A stretch of DNA of 64,000 nt from DASZOC01 sp035550975 (GTDB taxonomy: Bacteria > Actinomycetota > CADDZG01 > WHSQ01), in assembly GCA_035550975.1 (NCBI GenBank), contig DASZOC010000041.1, positions 32,037 to 96,036 of the forward strand, in the 5' to 3' direction. This document shows positions 27,204-35,304 of the stretch, one piece after another. Below the pieces are notes generated by a model. The model was given only the letters and a program-made list of their open reading frames with translations, did not search any database and was not told where the DNA came from. Each line of letters opens with the position of its first letter. Position 1 is the first letter of the stretch. The translations under genes and the position numbers were made by a program.

Positions 27204-28031
27204 ATGACGCCCTTCACCGGTAGCCCCGGCGCGCCCGAAGCGTGGGACCACTTCCGATTCGAGGTGGCCGACGGCGTCGCGACGATCACGTTCGACAGAC
27301 CCGAGAAGCTCAACGCGCTGACCTTCGAGATCTACGCCGACCTCCGTGACCTGCTTGCGTGGATCCCCACGCGTGACGACGTCCGCGTGCTGGTCATCAC
27401 GGGAGAGGGCCGCGGTTTCTGCTCGGGCGGGGATGTGCATGAGATCATCGGCGAGCTCCTACGCAGCGATCGCGATCGCTTGCTCGAGTTCACCCGCATG
27501 ACCGGTGCCGTGGTACAGAACATGCGCGCGTGCTCGCTTCCCGTCATCGCGAGCGTCAACGGCATCGCCGCGGGGGCCGGGTCCGTGATCGCGCTGGCGG
27601 CCGACTTCCGGGTCATGGCACGCTCGGCCTCGTTTGCGTTCCTCTTCACGAAGGTCGGTCTTGCCGGCGCGGACATGGGCTCCGCCTACCTGCTGCCGCG
27701 GATGATCGGGCTGTCCCGAGCGACCGAGTTGCTCATGCTGGGCGAGACGATCGAATCGGGCACGGCCGAAGCTCTCGGGCTCACCTACCGGGTGGTGCAG
27801 GACTCCGAGCTCCCCGGCGTCACCAACGAGCTGGCGCGTTCGTTGGCCGAGGGTCCCGCGCGCGCTTACGCACAGACGAAGCTGTTGCTGACCCGGGAGC
27901 TCGAAATGAGCCTCGGCGACGCGCTCGAGCTCGAAGCGCAGACCCAGGCCGAGCTGATGACCAGTGAGGACCATGCCGAGTTCTACCGAGCGTTCAACGA
28001 AGGCCGCAAGCCGAACTGGACCGGCCGGTGA
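27204..28031 (+). CDS. Enoyl-CoA hydratase/isomerase family protein
   Basis: 275-residue crotonase-fold enzyme. ATG at 27204, divergent from the LLM gene. The family signature spans VLVITGEGRGFCSGGDVHE (oxyanion-hole region near residue 65-83) and SLPVIASVNGIAAGAGSVIALAADFRVM (near 105-135). SGGDV carries the usual backbone NH for the thioester, and DMGSAYLLPRMIGL follows at ~155. It should hydrate or isomerise a CoA-bound ring-derived intermediate. Its stop overlaps the RidA gene by four bases (GTGA), so the two are translationally coupled and belong to the aromatic-CoA cluster. Confidence 0.9.
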   Translation: MTPFTGSPGAPEAWDHFRFEVADGVATITFDRPEKLNALTFEIYADLRDLLAWIPTRDDVRVLVITGEGRGFCSGGDVHEIIGELLRSDRDRLLEFTRMTGAVVQNMRACSLPVIASVNGIAAGAGSVIALAADFRVMARSASFAFLFTKVGLAGADMGSAYLLPRMIGLSRATELLMLGETIESGTAEALGLTYRVVQDSELPGVTNELARSLAEGPARAYAQTKLLLTRELEMSLGDALELEAQTQAELMTSEDHAEFYRAFNEGRKPNWTGR

Positions 28032-28447
28032 CCTCCCCGCACGAGATCCTGAACCCGCCCACCCTGGCGGAACCGGCCGGGTTCTCGCATGCGGTGGTCG
28101 CGGCGGAGGGCCGCACGATGTACCTCGGAGGCCAGGCGGCCCACGATGCCAACAGCACGATCGTCGGCGGGTCGATGGCGGAGCAATTCGCGCAGGCCGC
28201 CGCCAACGTCGTCGCCGCGCTGCAGGCCGCGGGGGCCGAACCAGAGCACCTCGTGTCGATGCAGATCTTCGTCACGGACGCCACCGAGTACCGGCAGTCG
28301 CTATCCGAGCTCTCGGTTGCCTATCGCACCCACTTCGGGCGTCACTACCCGGCGATCGCGCTGATGGAGGTCGAGGGTCTATTCGATCCCGCGGCCAAGG
28401 TCGAACTAGTCTGCGTCGCGGTGGTTCCTAGCGACACAGCTCCTTAG
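28028..28447 (+). CDS. RidA (YjgF) family protein
   Basis: 139 residues, GTG start within the hydratase stop. The trimeric RidA fold is evident from YLGGQAAHDAN, EQFAQAAANVVAALQAAGAEPEHLVSMQIFV and the C-terminal strand AKVELVCVAVV. RidA enzymes hydrolyse reactive enamines and imines, releasing ammonia. The arginine that grips the substrate in true RidA (in the P-A-R region before the last strand) is not seen; that region reads HYPAIALMEVEGLFDP, so it belongs to a non-archetypal subgroup. Its presence in an anthranilate/salicylate-type cluster would fit removal of the ring amino group, an inference from context. Confidence 0.85.
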   Translation: MTSPHEILNPPTLAEPAGFSHAVVAAEGRTMYLGGQAAHDANSTIVGGSMAEQFAQAAANVVAALQAAGAEPEHLVSMQIFVTDATEYRQSLSELSVAYRTHFGRHYPAIALMEVEGLFDPAAKVELVCVAVVPSDTAP

Positions 28448-29568
28448 CGATACAACTCCCTAGCGATGATCTCGCGCTGTATCTCGGACGTGCCCTCGTA
28501 GATGCGCGTCGCGCGGACGTCGCGGTAGAGGTGTTCGAGGAGGTGACCTTTCTCGAGGCCCGCAGCACCGTGGACTTGTAGGGCTGCGTCGATGACCCAC
28601 TGAGCGGTCTCGGTGGCATACAGCTTCGCGATCGCCGCGGCCTTCGTGACGCGCTCGCCGGCGTCGTAGGTCGCGGCCGCGTCGTAGACGAGCAGGCGTG
28701 CCGCTTTCGTCCTCGCGGCGGCCTCCGCCAGCTGGTGGCTCACTGCCTGGAACTCCCGCAGGGCCTTGCCCATCGATCGTCTCTCGCCCGCGTGAGCGAC
28801 CGCGGCATCCACGGCAGTCTGCGCCATACCGACCGCTGCGGCCCCCACGCTGGGTCGAAACAGATCCAGCGTGCGCATCGCAACGGCGAACCCCGCGTCG
28901 ACATCACCGAGGACGTGGTGACCGGGCACGAAGACGCCGTCCAGCTCGAGTGTGCCGATCGCGTGCGGCGAGAGGAGATCGAGCGCGCTGCCCGTCAGGC
29001 CCTCGCTGTCGCCAGGAACGACGAAGGCAGTAACACCGCGGGCCCCTTCGTCGGAGGTCCGCGCGAACAGCGAATACACGTCCGCCTCGGGGGCGTTCGA
29101 GATCCATTTCTTCGTGCCGCTGAGGCGGTACCCGCCGGCGGCCTCCTCGGCTGTGAGCCTCAGGGCTCCCGCGTCGGTTCCGGCCTCGGGCTCGGTCAGA
29201 GCAAAACCCGCTACGACCTCACCGCGAGCGACGCCGGGGATCCAGCGGGCGCGGAGTTCGTCGGCACCGGACAACACGATCGGGTAGCAACCGAGACCCT
29301 GCAGAGCGAACGCGTTCTCGGCCTCCGCCGATCCACCCGCAAGGGCTTCACGCAGAAGGCACAGGGTCACCGCGGACACATGACCGTCATCGGGAAAGAC
29401 GCGGGACAGGACCCCGGAGTCGCCCAGGGCCTTCACGAGCGGGCGGTTGACCCGGCCCGGTGCGGGCGGTGCGAGCCCCCCTAGCTCGTCGAGCGCCAGC
29501 CGCCTCGTCTCTTCGAAGAGCGTGCGAGCTTCGGCAGGCAGCCAGTGCGGAAGGTCTTCGTGGCCCAT
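28444..29568 (-). CDS. Acyl-CoA dehydrogenase
   Basis: 374-residue FAD-dependent acyl-CoA dehydrogenase. ATG at 29568 is chosen; the frame runs further to 29718 but that part is antisense to the ligase start. Signatures: FALTEPEAGTDAGAL (residues ~135-150), KKWISNAP, a RRSMGKALREFQAVSHQLAE helix near 265-285, and the C-terminal YRDVRATRIYEGTSEIQREII. The last contains the Glu (in YEGTSE) that is the catalytic base in most members. It overlaps the convergent RidA gene by four bases. It is part of the aromatic-CoA cluster, likely oxidising a dihydro- or ring-opened CoA ester. Confidence 0.92.
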   Translation of the reverse strand: MGHEDLPHWLPAEARTLFEETRRLALDELGGLAPPAPGRVNRPLVKALGDSGVLSRVFPDDGHVSAVTLCLLREALAGGSAEAENAFALQGLGCYPIVLSGADELRARWIPGVARGEVVAGFALTEPEAGTDAGALRLTAEEAAGGYRLSGTKKWISNAPEADVYSLFARTSDEGARGVTAFVVPGDSEGLTGSALDLLSPHAIGTLELDGVFVPGHHVLGDVDAGFAVAMRTLDLFRPSVGAAAVGMAQTAVDAAVAHAGERRSMGKALREFQAVSHQLAEAAARTKAARLLVYDAAATYDAGERVTKAAAIAKLYATETAQWVIDAALQVHGAAGLEKGHLLEHLYRDVRATRIYEGTSEIQREIIARELYR

Positions 29569-29630
29569 CGCCCGCGACCGTACTCGTATTAGGTTGACCG
29601 CCTCCACCGGTTGCGAGGAAGGAGCAGGGG

Positions 29631-30990
29631 TGACGACGGAGTCGCCGTACTGGAACCCGCGCCACGAGACGATGTCGCGCGACGAGCTCGACGCCTTGCA
29701 GGTCCGCAAGCTCCGCAATCTGCTGGAGTGGACCAGCGCGCAGGTCCCCTACCACTCCAAGCGCTTGAACGACGCGCGGGTGACGGCGGATTCGATCAAG
29801 TCGTTGGACGACCTGGAACGCATCCCGTTCATGACACGCGACGAATGGATGCAGGGCCAGCTCGAGCATCCCCCTTACGGCCCGATCCTCGCCGCGCCCG
29901 AGGAAGCCGCGATCCGCTACCACCTGACCTCGGGCACCACCGGCAAGACCCCATACGAGTCCTCGACTCGATGAAGGACTGGGAGTGGATCACCGAGATG
30001 TGGTGCTACGGGTTCTGGGGCTTCGAGGTCCGCCCTAGCGACCGGGTCTTCTTCGCGTTCAGCTACGGCACCTTCGTCGGCTTCTGGGGCGCGCACTATG
30101 CGTGCGAGAAGCTCGGTTGTCTCGTGCTGCCCGGCGGCAACATGACGACGGAAGCGCGTCTGAACCAGATCACGGACATGAAGGCAACGGTGGTGTGCTC
30201 GACACCGACCTATGCGTTGCGGATGGCGCAGGAGGCGCGCGGAATGGGCATCGATCTCGCTAACGGACCGGTCGAGCGCCTGATCCTGTCGGGAGAGCCC
30301 GCCGGTTCCATCCCTGCGACCAAGAAGCTGATCGAAGAGCAATGGGGGGCGAAAGCAGGCGACACCGCGGGCATGACGGAGCTGGGCACGATCATGATGT
30401 TCGAGTGTGACCACCAGCCGGGCGGAGCGCACATCATCGAAGACCACTACATAGAAGAGGTCATCGATCCCGAGTCAGGCGACCCTGTCGGCTACGGCGA
30501 GCCCGGCGAACGCGTCGTCACCTCGTTCGGACGCGGCTTCATCCCTGTGATCCGCTACCGGACGCGAGACCTCGTCTTGAAGGTTCCCGGCTCAACCTGT
30601 GGATGTGGGCGGACCTTCGACATCTACGACGGTGGCATCAGGGGCCGGGTAGACGACATGAAGCTCGTCCGGGGAACGAACGTCTATCCGCGAGCGGTGG
30701 AAGCGATCGTGCGCGAGTACGAAGCGATCGACGAGTTCCAGATCCACCTCTACACGGCCGACGGCATCCGGGACGAGATCGAGGTCCTGGTCGAGATCCC
30801 CGATGCCAGCGTGGGCAGCGATGCCTTGTGCAGTGAGCTCGCCAAGACGCTGGCCGAGGCACACGAGGGGCTGCGCTTCGGGGTGAAGAAGGTCGCCGAC
30901 GAGTCACTCCCCCGCTTCGAGCTCAAAGCCAAGCGCGTGCTGGACGAACGTGAGGTGGTCGGGGGCCAGGGAGAAAGGAAACAGGCGTGA
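29631..30990 (+). pseudogene. PaaK-type aryl-CoA ligase, frameshifted at ~29956
   Basis: AMP-forming ligase of the phenylacetate-CoA ligase family, read in two frames. The first part (GTG 29631, opening TTESPYWNPRHETMSR) runs through the ATP loop HLTSGTTGKTPY and then meets a stop at 29972-29974. The remainder continues from about 29956 in another frame (RVLDSMKDWEW) to 30990, with AGMTELGT, GYGEPGERVV, RYRTRDL and the C-terminal RVDDMKLVRGTNVYP. One missing base after the tac codon at 29954-29956 explains it: restoring one makes PYRVLDSM continuous. Restored length is about 453 residues, normal for the family. Either a sequencing error or recent decay. It would activate the aromatic acid that feeds this cluster. 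Confidence 0.85.
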
Positions 30991-31196
30991 TGCAGAACGC
31001 GATAGGCCAAGACCTCAGCCCCGTGCAGGAAGAACTGATTGCCTGCTACGACACGCTCGCCTGTCTCCTCGCCGACAGGGGCCACGAGCTAGCGCCCTTC
31101 GAGAAGCGCAACGCCTTGAAAGCTTTGGCCGCGCTGTGGCAGGTAGCGAACGGGCTGGACATGGATCGGGGCCAGACGTACCACTTGGGGGCCTGA
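30990..31196 (+). CDS. Small conserved-looking protein coupled to aryl-CoA ligase
   Basis: 68 residues from the ATG at 30990, which shares one base with the ligase stop (TGATG). A GTG one codon upstream is also possible. It is probably all-helical: LSPVQEELIACYDTLACLLADRG, then APFEKRNALKALAALWQVANGLDM. Two cysteines lie in the first helix. There is no signal or membrane segment, and no family is recognised. Tight coupling suggests it acts with the aromatic-CoA pathway, perhaps as an accessory subunit; this is inference. Confidence 0.6.
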   Translation: MQNAIGQDLSPVQEELIACYDTLACLLADRGHELAPFEKRNALKALAALWQVANGLDMDRGQTYHLGA

Positions 31197-31237
31197 AGGG
31201 CCTTCCCTCCAAGCCGCATCGGTGGCACCATCAGCTC

Positions 31238-31996
31238 ATGGATGTGGCCGAGCCGGACGTACGCACGGGCACCGCGAGGGAGTGGGTACCCGCTTTCCGA
31301 CGTGCTGCGGCGTATCTCGGCGCCGGCCTGTGGGCCGGGTTCTTGAGCGGGGCGGTCATCGGCGGCGTCGGAGGACGACTGGCTATGTTCCTCTTGCGAC
31401 TCACTTCCGACCCCTCGCTGCGTGGAGCGCCGACCGATGACGGCTTCACGATCGGGAGCTTCACCGGCGACACGATGTTCCTTTTAGCCATCTGCGCGAT
31501 CGGCGGCTTGCTCGCGGGCCTGGCCTACCTCGCGGTGAGGGGCTGGTTCCCGGAGAAGTACAGAGCCGCGGTTATGGGAGCTCTCGGAGCGGCCGTGGGC
31601 GGCGCGCTGATCATCAGGCCCGATGGGATCGACTTCACACTCTTGGAGCCCCTGGCGCTGGCCGTGGTGATGTTCATCGCCATCCCTGCTCTGTTCGGGG
31701 TGGTGACGAGCCTCCTAGCAGAGCGGTTCCTACGCTCGGCGGAAGAGCGAGCGCGACGAGGGGTCCTGTTGGTCGTCGTGGCCCTGTTGCCCGTCGCGGC
31801 CGCCGGACCGCTGGGGATCATCTTCATCATCCTGTTGCTGGCGCTTTGTATGGCGGGATGGGCGCTCAACAAGTACATCCCCTCAGCAGCCGCATGGCGC
31901 TCACCGGCGGTGACGTGGCTCGGCCGCGTCGCGTTGGCGGCACTGTTCCTCTACGCGACCGTCGGACTCGTGAAAGACACGCTGGAGATCTTCTAG
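31238..31996 (+). CDS. Multi-pass membrane protein, unknown function
   Basis: 252 residues, ATG at 31238. About seven hydrophobic segments are visible: AAYLGAGLWAGFLSGAVIGGVGG (~25-47), FLLAICAIGGLLAGLAYLAV, AAVMGALGAAVGGALII, PLALAVVMFIAIPALFGVVTSLL, GVLLVVVALLPVAAAGPLGIIFIILLLALCMAGWAL, and a last one near the end. GxxxG-rich packing suggests a helical bundle. There are no channel or transporter signatures and no recognised family. The longer open frame beginning at 30950 overlaps the previous gene in another frame and is not needed. It is convergent with DUF488, 8 bases away. Confidence 0.65.
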   Translation: MDVAEPDVRTGTAREWVPAFRRAAAYLGAGLWAGFLSGAVIGGVGGRLAMFLLRLTSDPSLRGAPTDDGFTIGSFTGDTMFLLAICAIGGLLAGLAYLAVRGWFPEKYRAAVMGALGAAVGGALIIRPDGIDFTLLEPLALAVVMFIAIPALFGVVTSLLAERFLRSAEERARRGVLLVVVALLPVAAAGPLGIIFIILLLALCMAGWALNKYIPSAAAWRSPAVTWLGRVALAALFLYATVGLVKDTLEIF

Positions 31997-32004
31997 ACCA
32001 ACGC

Positions 32005-32547
32005 CTAGATCTTCAGCTGCTGGGCTTCGCCGACGTCGTAAACGAGGACGCCTTCATCGGTGAGCCGAGCCGCCTCGTTCAGCTGGTGCGGCGCGTCGTT
32101 GCCGAGGCCTAGGTGGATCACGTCTAGCCGGTGCGCCACGAGGGCATCGGCGATCAACCTGCGGTGACAGCGCCACCACAGGGTCTCCGCGCACATCACC
32201 GCCTGAGCGGTGCCCTCGGCGTTCTTTTCGAGCTTCACGAGGGCACCTCCGAACTCCTCTGACGCCATGTGATCCGCGTAGGCCCTGAAGGAGTCGTTAC
32301 GCCACGCGATGTTCGGGCTGTCTTCCCTCGGCTTGCGCCGGCCGCCGAGCGTCTCGCCCCACCACTCGTACGCGACACCCACGGCCGGCAAGGAGATCTC
32401 CAGAGCCTCGCGTGCGAAGTGCGGATGCCGCCGCGACCCGGGAAAGCGCCGCACGTCCACCAGCACTTCGATCTCTGCCGCGGTGAGTATCTCCGTGAAT
32501 TCTTCGATCGGCCGCGCGCCGTGCCCGACGGTAAAGACCCGAGCCAT
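32005..32547 (-). CDS. DUF488 family protein
   Basis: 180 residues, ATG at 32547 (a GTG three codons upstream is possible). The pattern VFTVGHGARPIEEFTEIL at the start, LVDVRRFPGSRRHPHF near residue 33, and AVMCAETLWWRCHRRLIADAL near 118 define DUF488. The last stretch carries the usual CAE...CHR residues. The function of DUF488 is not settled; the conserved Cys/His/Arg suggests a nucleic-acid or nucleotide-related role. The gene stands alone, separated from the upstream VOC gene by a hairpin terminator. Confidence 0.88.
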   Translation of the reverse strand: MARVFTVGHGARPIEEFTEILTAAEIEVLVDVRRFPGSRRHPHFAREALEISLPAVGVAYEWWGETLGGRRKPREDSPNIAWRNDSFRAYADHMASEEFGGALVKLEKNAEGTAQAVMCAETLWWRCHRRLIADALVAHRLDVIHLGLGNDAPHQLNEAARLTDEGVLVYDVGEAQQLKI

Positions 32548-32587
32548 GCGAGACACCTACCCCGCTATCAGCCTCCGCAGACGCGCA

Positions 32588-32623
32588 GAGAGCCTCCGCC
32601 CGTAACCGCGGGCGAAGGCTCTC
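32588..32623 (-). terminator. Strong hairpin terminator after the VOC gene
   Basis: A 15-base stem with one mismatch: 32588-32602 pairs with 32609-32623 around a six-base loop (taaccg). It begins 12 bases after the stop of the minus-strand VOC gene and lies upstream of DUF488, so it should end the VOC transcript. A T-run is not evident, but the stem is long and GC-rich. Confidence 0.65.
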
Positions 32624-32635
32624 GTAGAGATTCCG

Positions 32636-33127
32636 CTAGGCGTTGACGGGTTGGTTGTATGCCTCTTGAAGGGCAGCGCAGTCGATCTTCTTCATCTTCA
32701 GCATCGCCTGCATGACGGCGTGCGCGCGGTCTTTGTCCTCGTCCTGCATCAGCTCACCCAAGAGCTTCGGGACGATCTGCCACGAGAGCCCGTAGCGGTC
32801 CTTCAACCAGCCGCACACGCTCTCTTCGCCGCCGTTGGCCGTCAGCTTGTCCCAGTATTCGTCGACCTCTTCTTGGGTCTCGCACTCGACGAAGAACGAG
32901 AAGGCCTCGTCCAACTCGAATGTCGGCCCCGCGCTCAGTGCGATGACCCGCTGACCGCAGAGCTCGAAGGTGACCTGCGAGAAGGTCGGCGGGGGTCCCT
33001 CGGCACCAGGGGGGCTCTCGAAGGTTTCCTCCGACAGGATCCGCGAGTCCGGAAAGATCGAGCAATAGAGCTCGGCCGCCTCGCGACCTTCCTTCTCGAA
33101 CCACAGGTGTGGCGTGATGGTGGGCAT
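32636..33127 (-). CDS. VOC-superfamily protein, PhnB-like
   Basis: 163 residues from the ATG at 33127. The open frame extends to 33400 but that part is Arg-rich and not family-like. The opening ITPHLWFEKEGREAAELYCSIFPDS is the hallmark of PhnB/3-demethylubiquinone-methyltransferase-type glyoxalase-fold proteins. Also seen are QVTFELCGQRVIALSAGP, FFVECETQEEVDEYWDKL, CGWLKDRYGLSWQIVP, and a helical tail with AMLKMKKID. It is probably a dimeric, metal-free VOC protein. Substrate unknown; many homologues are annotated as methyltransferases without proof. A terminator follows. Confidence 0.88.
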   Translation of the reverse strand: MPTITPHLWFEKEGREAAELYCSIFPDSRILSEETFESPPGAEGPPPTFSQVTFELCGQRVIALSAGPTFELDEAFSFFVECETQEEVDEYWDKLTANGGEESVCGWLKDRYGLSWQIVPKLLGELMQDEDKDRAHAVMQAMLKMKKIDCAALQEAYNQPVNA

Positions 33128-33237
33128 GTGACCGATCCTTTCTGCTCGCAGACGCACCTCGTCTTTCCTTTTTATAGACCGGTGGCGCGCGGGAGACTCA
33201 TCGCGACGCCTATCACTGACCGCGTCCCCCTCACGTT

Positions 33238-33948
33238 CTAGTCGCGCTTGCCCCCGATGAGCTCCTGTAGGTACCAGTCCTTCGGCGTGCCATCCCGGCG
33301 ATAGCGCGTCTTGATCTCTTCGGGAGTCAGGTGGGTCTCGAAGTGCATCGGATCCGGTCGGGCCCAGTCGCCGCCCCAGTCGCCGCCTTCCAGCTCCCAC
33401 TGCCGCACGACGTCGACTGGCATGTCGCCGGCGGTACCGAGGACGTTGCTCAGCGCATTGACATCGATCGCGATGCCAAAAGCATGGTTCGACTTGCCTT
33501 CGACTGCGCCGCGAACGAGTCGGTTCTCGTAACTCCAGTCATCGAGTTCGCCGGCCGCGACCGCCGCCGCGTACTCAGGTGCTCGTGCCGCGAACAATCT
33601 CTCGAGGCGCACGAAGTGACGTGCGGCCTTGCGATGAACGAACATCGTCCGGCCCAGGAAATCGATCGTGGTGATGTTGCGCGTGCGGAACGCGGGCGCG
33701 TCGGGATTCCCGTAATGCTCTCGAGCCCAGGCGGGCGAGCCGGGGCCGGGCCCGGACACCACCGGCGGGTCCGAGCGCAGCCAGACAAGAGCCGCGAGGG
33801 CAGCAAGCGCCAGCGCAGCGACTATGACGCCCCGGCGCCGGATTCGCTTACGAGGAAGAGCCCGGACGCGCCGTAGCGCGCGCTCCTGACGGCGCTCGGA
33901 GACGCGTCGGCGCGGGACGCGCGGTACCGGGTCGGTCGTGGCTTCCAT
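33238..33948 (-). CDS. VanY-like M15 D-alanyl-D-alanine carboxypeptidase, membrane-anchored
   Basis: 236 residues, ATG at 33948. A very basic N-terminus (~38 residues) precedes one transmembrane segment (GVIVAALALAALAALVWL), so the catalytic domain is extracytoplasmic. Zinc-site residues of M15 peptidases are visible: His and Asp in SNHAFGIAIDVNALSN (~165-180), and the final WARPDPMHFET with the last zinc His. Such enzymes trim peptidoglycan stem peptides. Its stop is just upstream of the VOC gene start; upstream lies the small membrane protein, 5 bases away, suggesting one envelope operon with the LiaF-like gene. Confidence 0.82.
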   Translation of the reverse strand: MEATTDPVPRVPRRRVSERRQERALRRVRALPRKRIRRRGVIVAALALAALAALVWLRSDPPVVSGPGPGSPAWAREHYGNPDAPAFRTRNITTIDFLGRTMFVHRKAARHFVRLERLFAARAPEYAAAVAAGELDDWSYENRLVRGAVEGKSNHAFGIAIDVNALSNVLGTAGDMPVDVVRQWELEGGDWGGDWARPDPMHFETHLTPEEIKTRYRRDGTPKDWYLQELIGGKRD

Positions 33949-33953
33949 GAGGG

Positions 33954-34151
33954 TTAAGGCTCTCGGTGGTTGCGATATCGGGTGAGCGCGGCGGCGGCCA
34001 GCACCAACCCGGTCGCGAGGAGGCCAGCGGGCAGCGCCCACACTGACACGAAATCGAAGGGGTTGACGCTTCCGGTAAGAAAGACGATCCCCAGGACCAA
34101 GAAGATCACTCCGAAGGTAAGCGAGACTGCATCGGTGTCATGCCTCTGCAC
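33954..34151 (-). CDS. Small two-helix membrane protein
   Basis: 65 residues from a GTG at 34151, chosen because cctccttt on the plus strand (34159-34166) is an AAAGGAGG Shine-Dalgarno seven bases upstream; a GTG at 34157 would be too close. Two hydrophobic helices, VSLTFGVIFLVLGIVFLTG and VWALPAGLLATGLVLAAAAL, are joined by a short NPFDF loop. It ends RYRNHREP. It overlaps the LiaF-like gene by 14 bases, so expression is coupled. The function is unknown; such proteins often accompany PspC/LiaF envelope-stress modules. Confidence 0.7.
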   Translation of the reverse strand: MQRHDTDAVSLTFGVIFLVLGIVFLTGSVNPFDFVSVWALPAGLLATGLVLAAAALTRYRNHREP

Positions 34152-35154
34152 GATCACGCCTCCTTTGTCGAGCCTTACGGCTGTCGTCGGTCTGATCGCG
34201 GTTGCGTTTGCGAGCGCGTTCTGGCTCTTCGCGTTTCTCGCGCGGACCGTAAAGCTCCTCGTGTGAGATGCGCTCGACATACAACGACGCGATACCTCCG
34301 GTGAAGTTGATCGTCAGATGTCCGGCTCCGGGAGTTCCTGCCAAGGTCTCGTTAAGCTCGAGGTCGTCACCGGTCTGTCTGCCCCGACCGATGTTGGCAT
34401 TGCCCCACTCGATGTGGCCGGCGATGGTCAATCCGATCCGTTCCGGTACGAAGATCGTCGCGTTTCCGGCCGCCATGCTGATGTCGATCTCTCGTTCGCC
34501 CTCGAAGTTCCGCATGTCGGCGAGGTTCACATGCATCGCGCCGATGAGGATCTCGTGGGACCCGTCGACCGCCTCTATCGATCGACCGCCGAGCCAGCGG
34601 TCTCCGACGGAACCTCGCAGGGGGAAATGCATGAATCCCCCTGCGATGACGAACGGCACCAGCACGACCCCCACAACCATGAGGAACCTCGAACTTCCCC
34701 ACCACGTCCCCACCAGCGCGCCCAGACCGACGACGGTCAAACAGGCTGCGGCTAGTTGGCCGATGGTGATGTCGGCGACGCCTAGATTGCCCAGCAGGAT
34801 CAGTACCCCGACCGTCAGGAACGCCGCCGACAGCGTCAGCACGCCAAGCGGTGAGCGTTCGCGTTCCGCCGACGCTGCCCTTCCGGCGTCATCCACTGCC
34901 GGTTCCTGTCCTCGCAGCAACAGGATCCCCGCGGCGACGAGGCCGACCGCGAACATCACCGCGGGATCGATAGAAACGTAGCCTCCGGGGCTCACCAGAC
35001 CTCGTATGAAGGCCCAGCCGACGAATGCCAGAAGCACGAGGCCGAGGCTCGAGGAGCTCTTGCGCAAGACATCCCGCGCACGCCGCCCTCCAGAGGTGGG
35101 TGCTGACGGTTCGGGCGGGGACAGCCCTGACGGTTCGCTACTGCTCGTGACCAT
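34138..35154 (-). CDS. LiaF-like envelope-stress membrane protein (toastrack domain)
   Basis: 338 residues, GTG at 35154. About four transmembrane segments lie between ~35 and 180 (GLVLLAFVGWAFI, AVMFAVGLVAAGILLL, FLTVGVLILLGNLGV, plus VVGLGALVGTWWG and FLMVVGVVLVPFVIAGG). A beta-rich C-terminal domain from ~200 has HEILIGAMHVNLADM, IDISMAAGNATIFVPERI and ITINFTG-like strands. This repeated strand pattern is the LiaF/DUF2154-type toastrack. In Firmicutes LiaF inhibits the LiaRS cell-envelope stress system. Here the divergent kinase at 35305 and its regulator are the obvious partners. The basic tail (RKARQRRRD) faces the cytosol or contacts lipid. Confidence 0.78.
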   Translation of the reverse strand: MVTSSSEPSGLSPPEPSAPTSGGRRARDVLRKSSSSLGLVLLAFVGWAFIRGLVSPGGYVSIDPAVMFAVGLVAAGILLLRGQEPAVDDAGRAASAERERSPLGVLTLSAAFLTVGVLILLGNLGVADITIGQLAAACLTVVGLGALVGTWWGSSRFLMVVGVVLVPFVIAGGFMHFPLRGSVGDRWLGGRSIEAVDGSHEILIGAMHVNLADMRNFEGEREIDISMAAGNATIFVPERIGLTIAGHIEWGNANIGRGRQTGDDLELNETLAGTPGAGHLTINFTGGIASLYVERISHEELYGPREKREEPERARKRNRDQTDDSRKARQRRRDRAEA

Positions 35155-35304
35155 GCCCCCATCTTGGCCACGATCCGTCCCTAGTGCTATCGGGAGCGAC
35201 CCTTATCCAACCCCTAGACCCCCGAGGTCCATCTCAGGGCCGCTACCTATAGGCGCACGCCCCTATCGGTGGGAAGCTCACTCCATGACGTCCGGCGGAT
35301 CGCG

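Noticed and set aside
25738..27207. Long plus-strand open frame of ~490 codons
   Set aside because: It is antisense to the monooxygenase fusion and LLM gene, whose motifs are intact on the minus strand.
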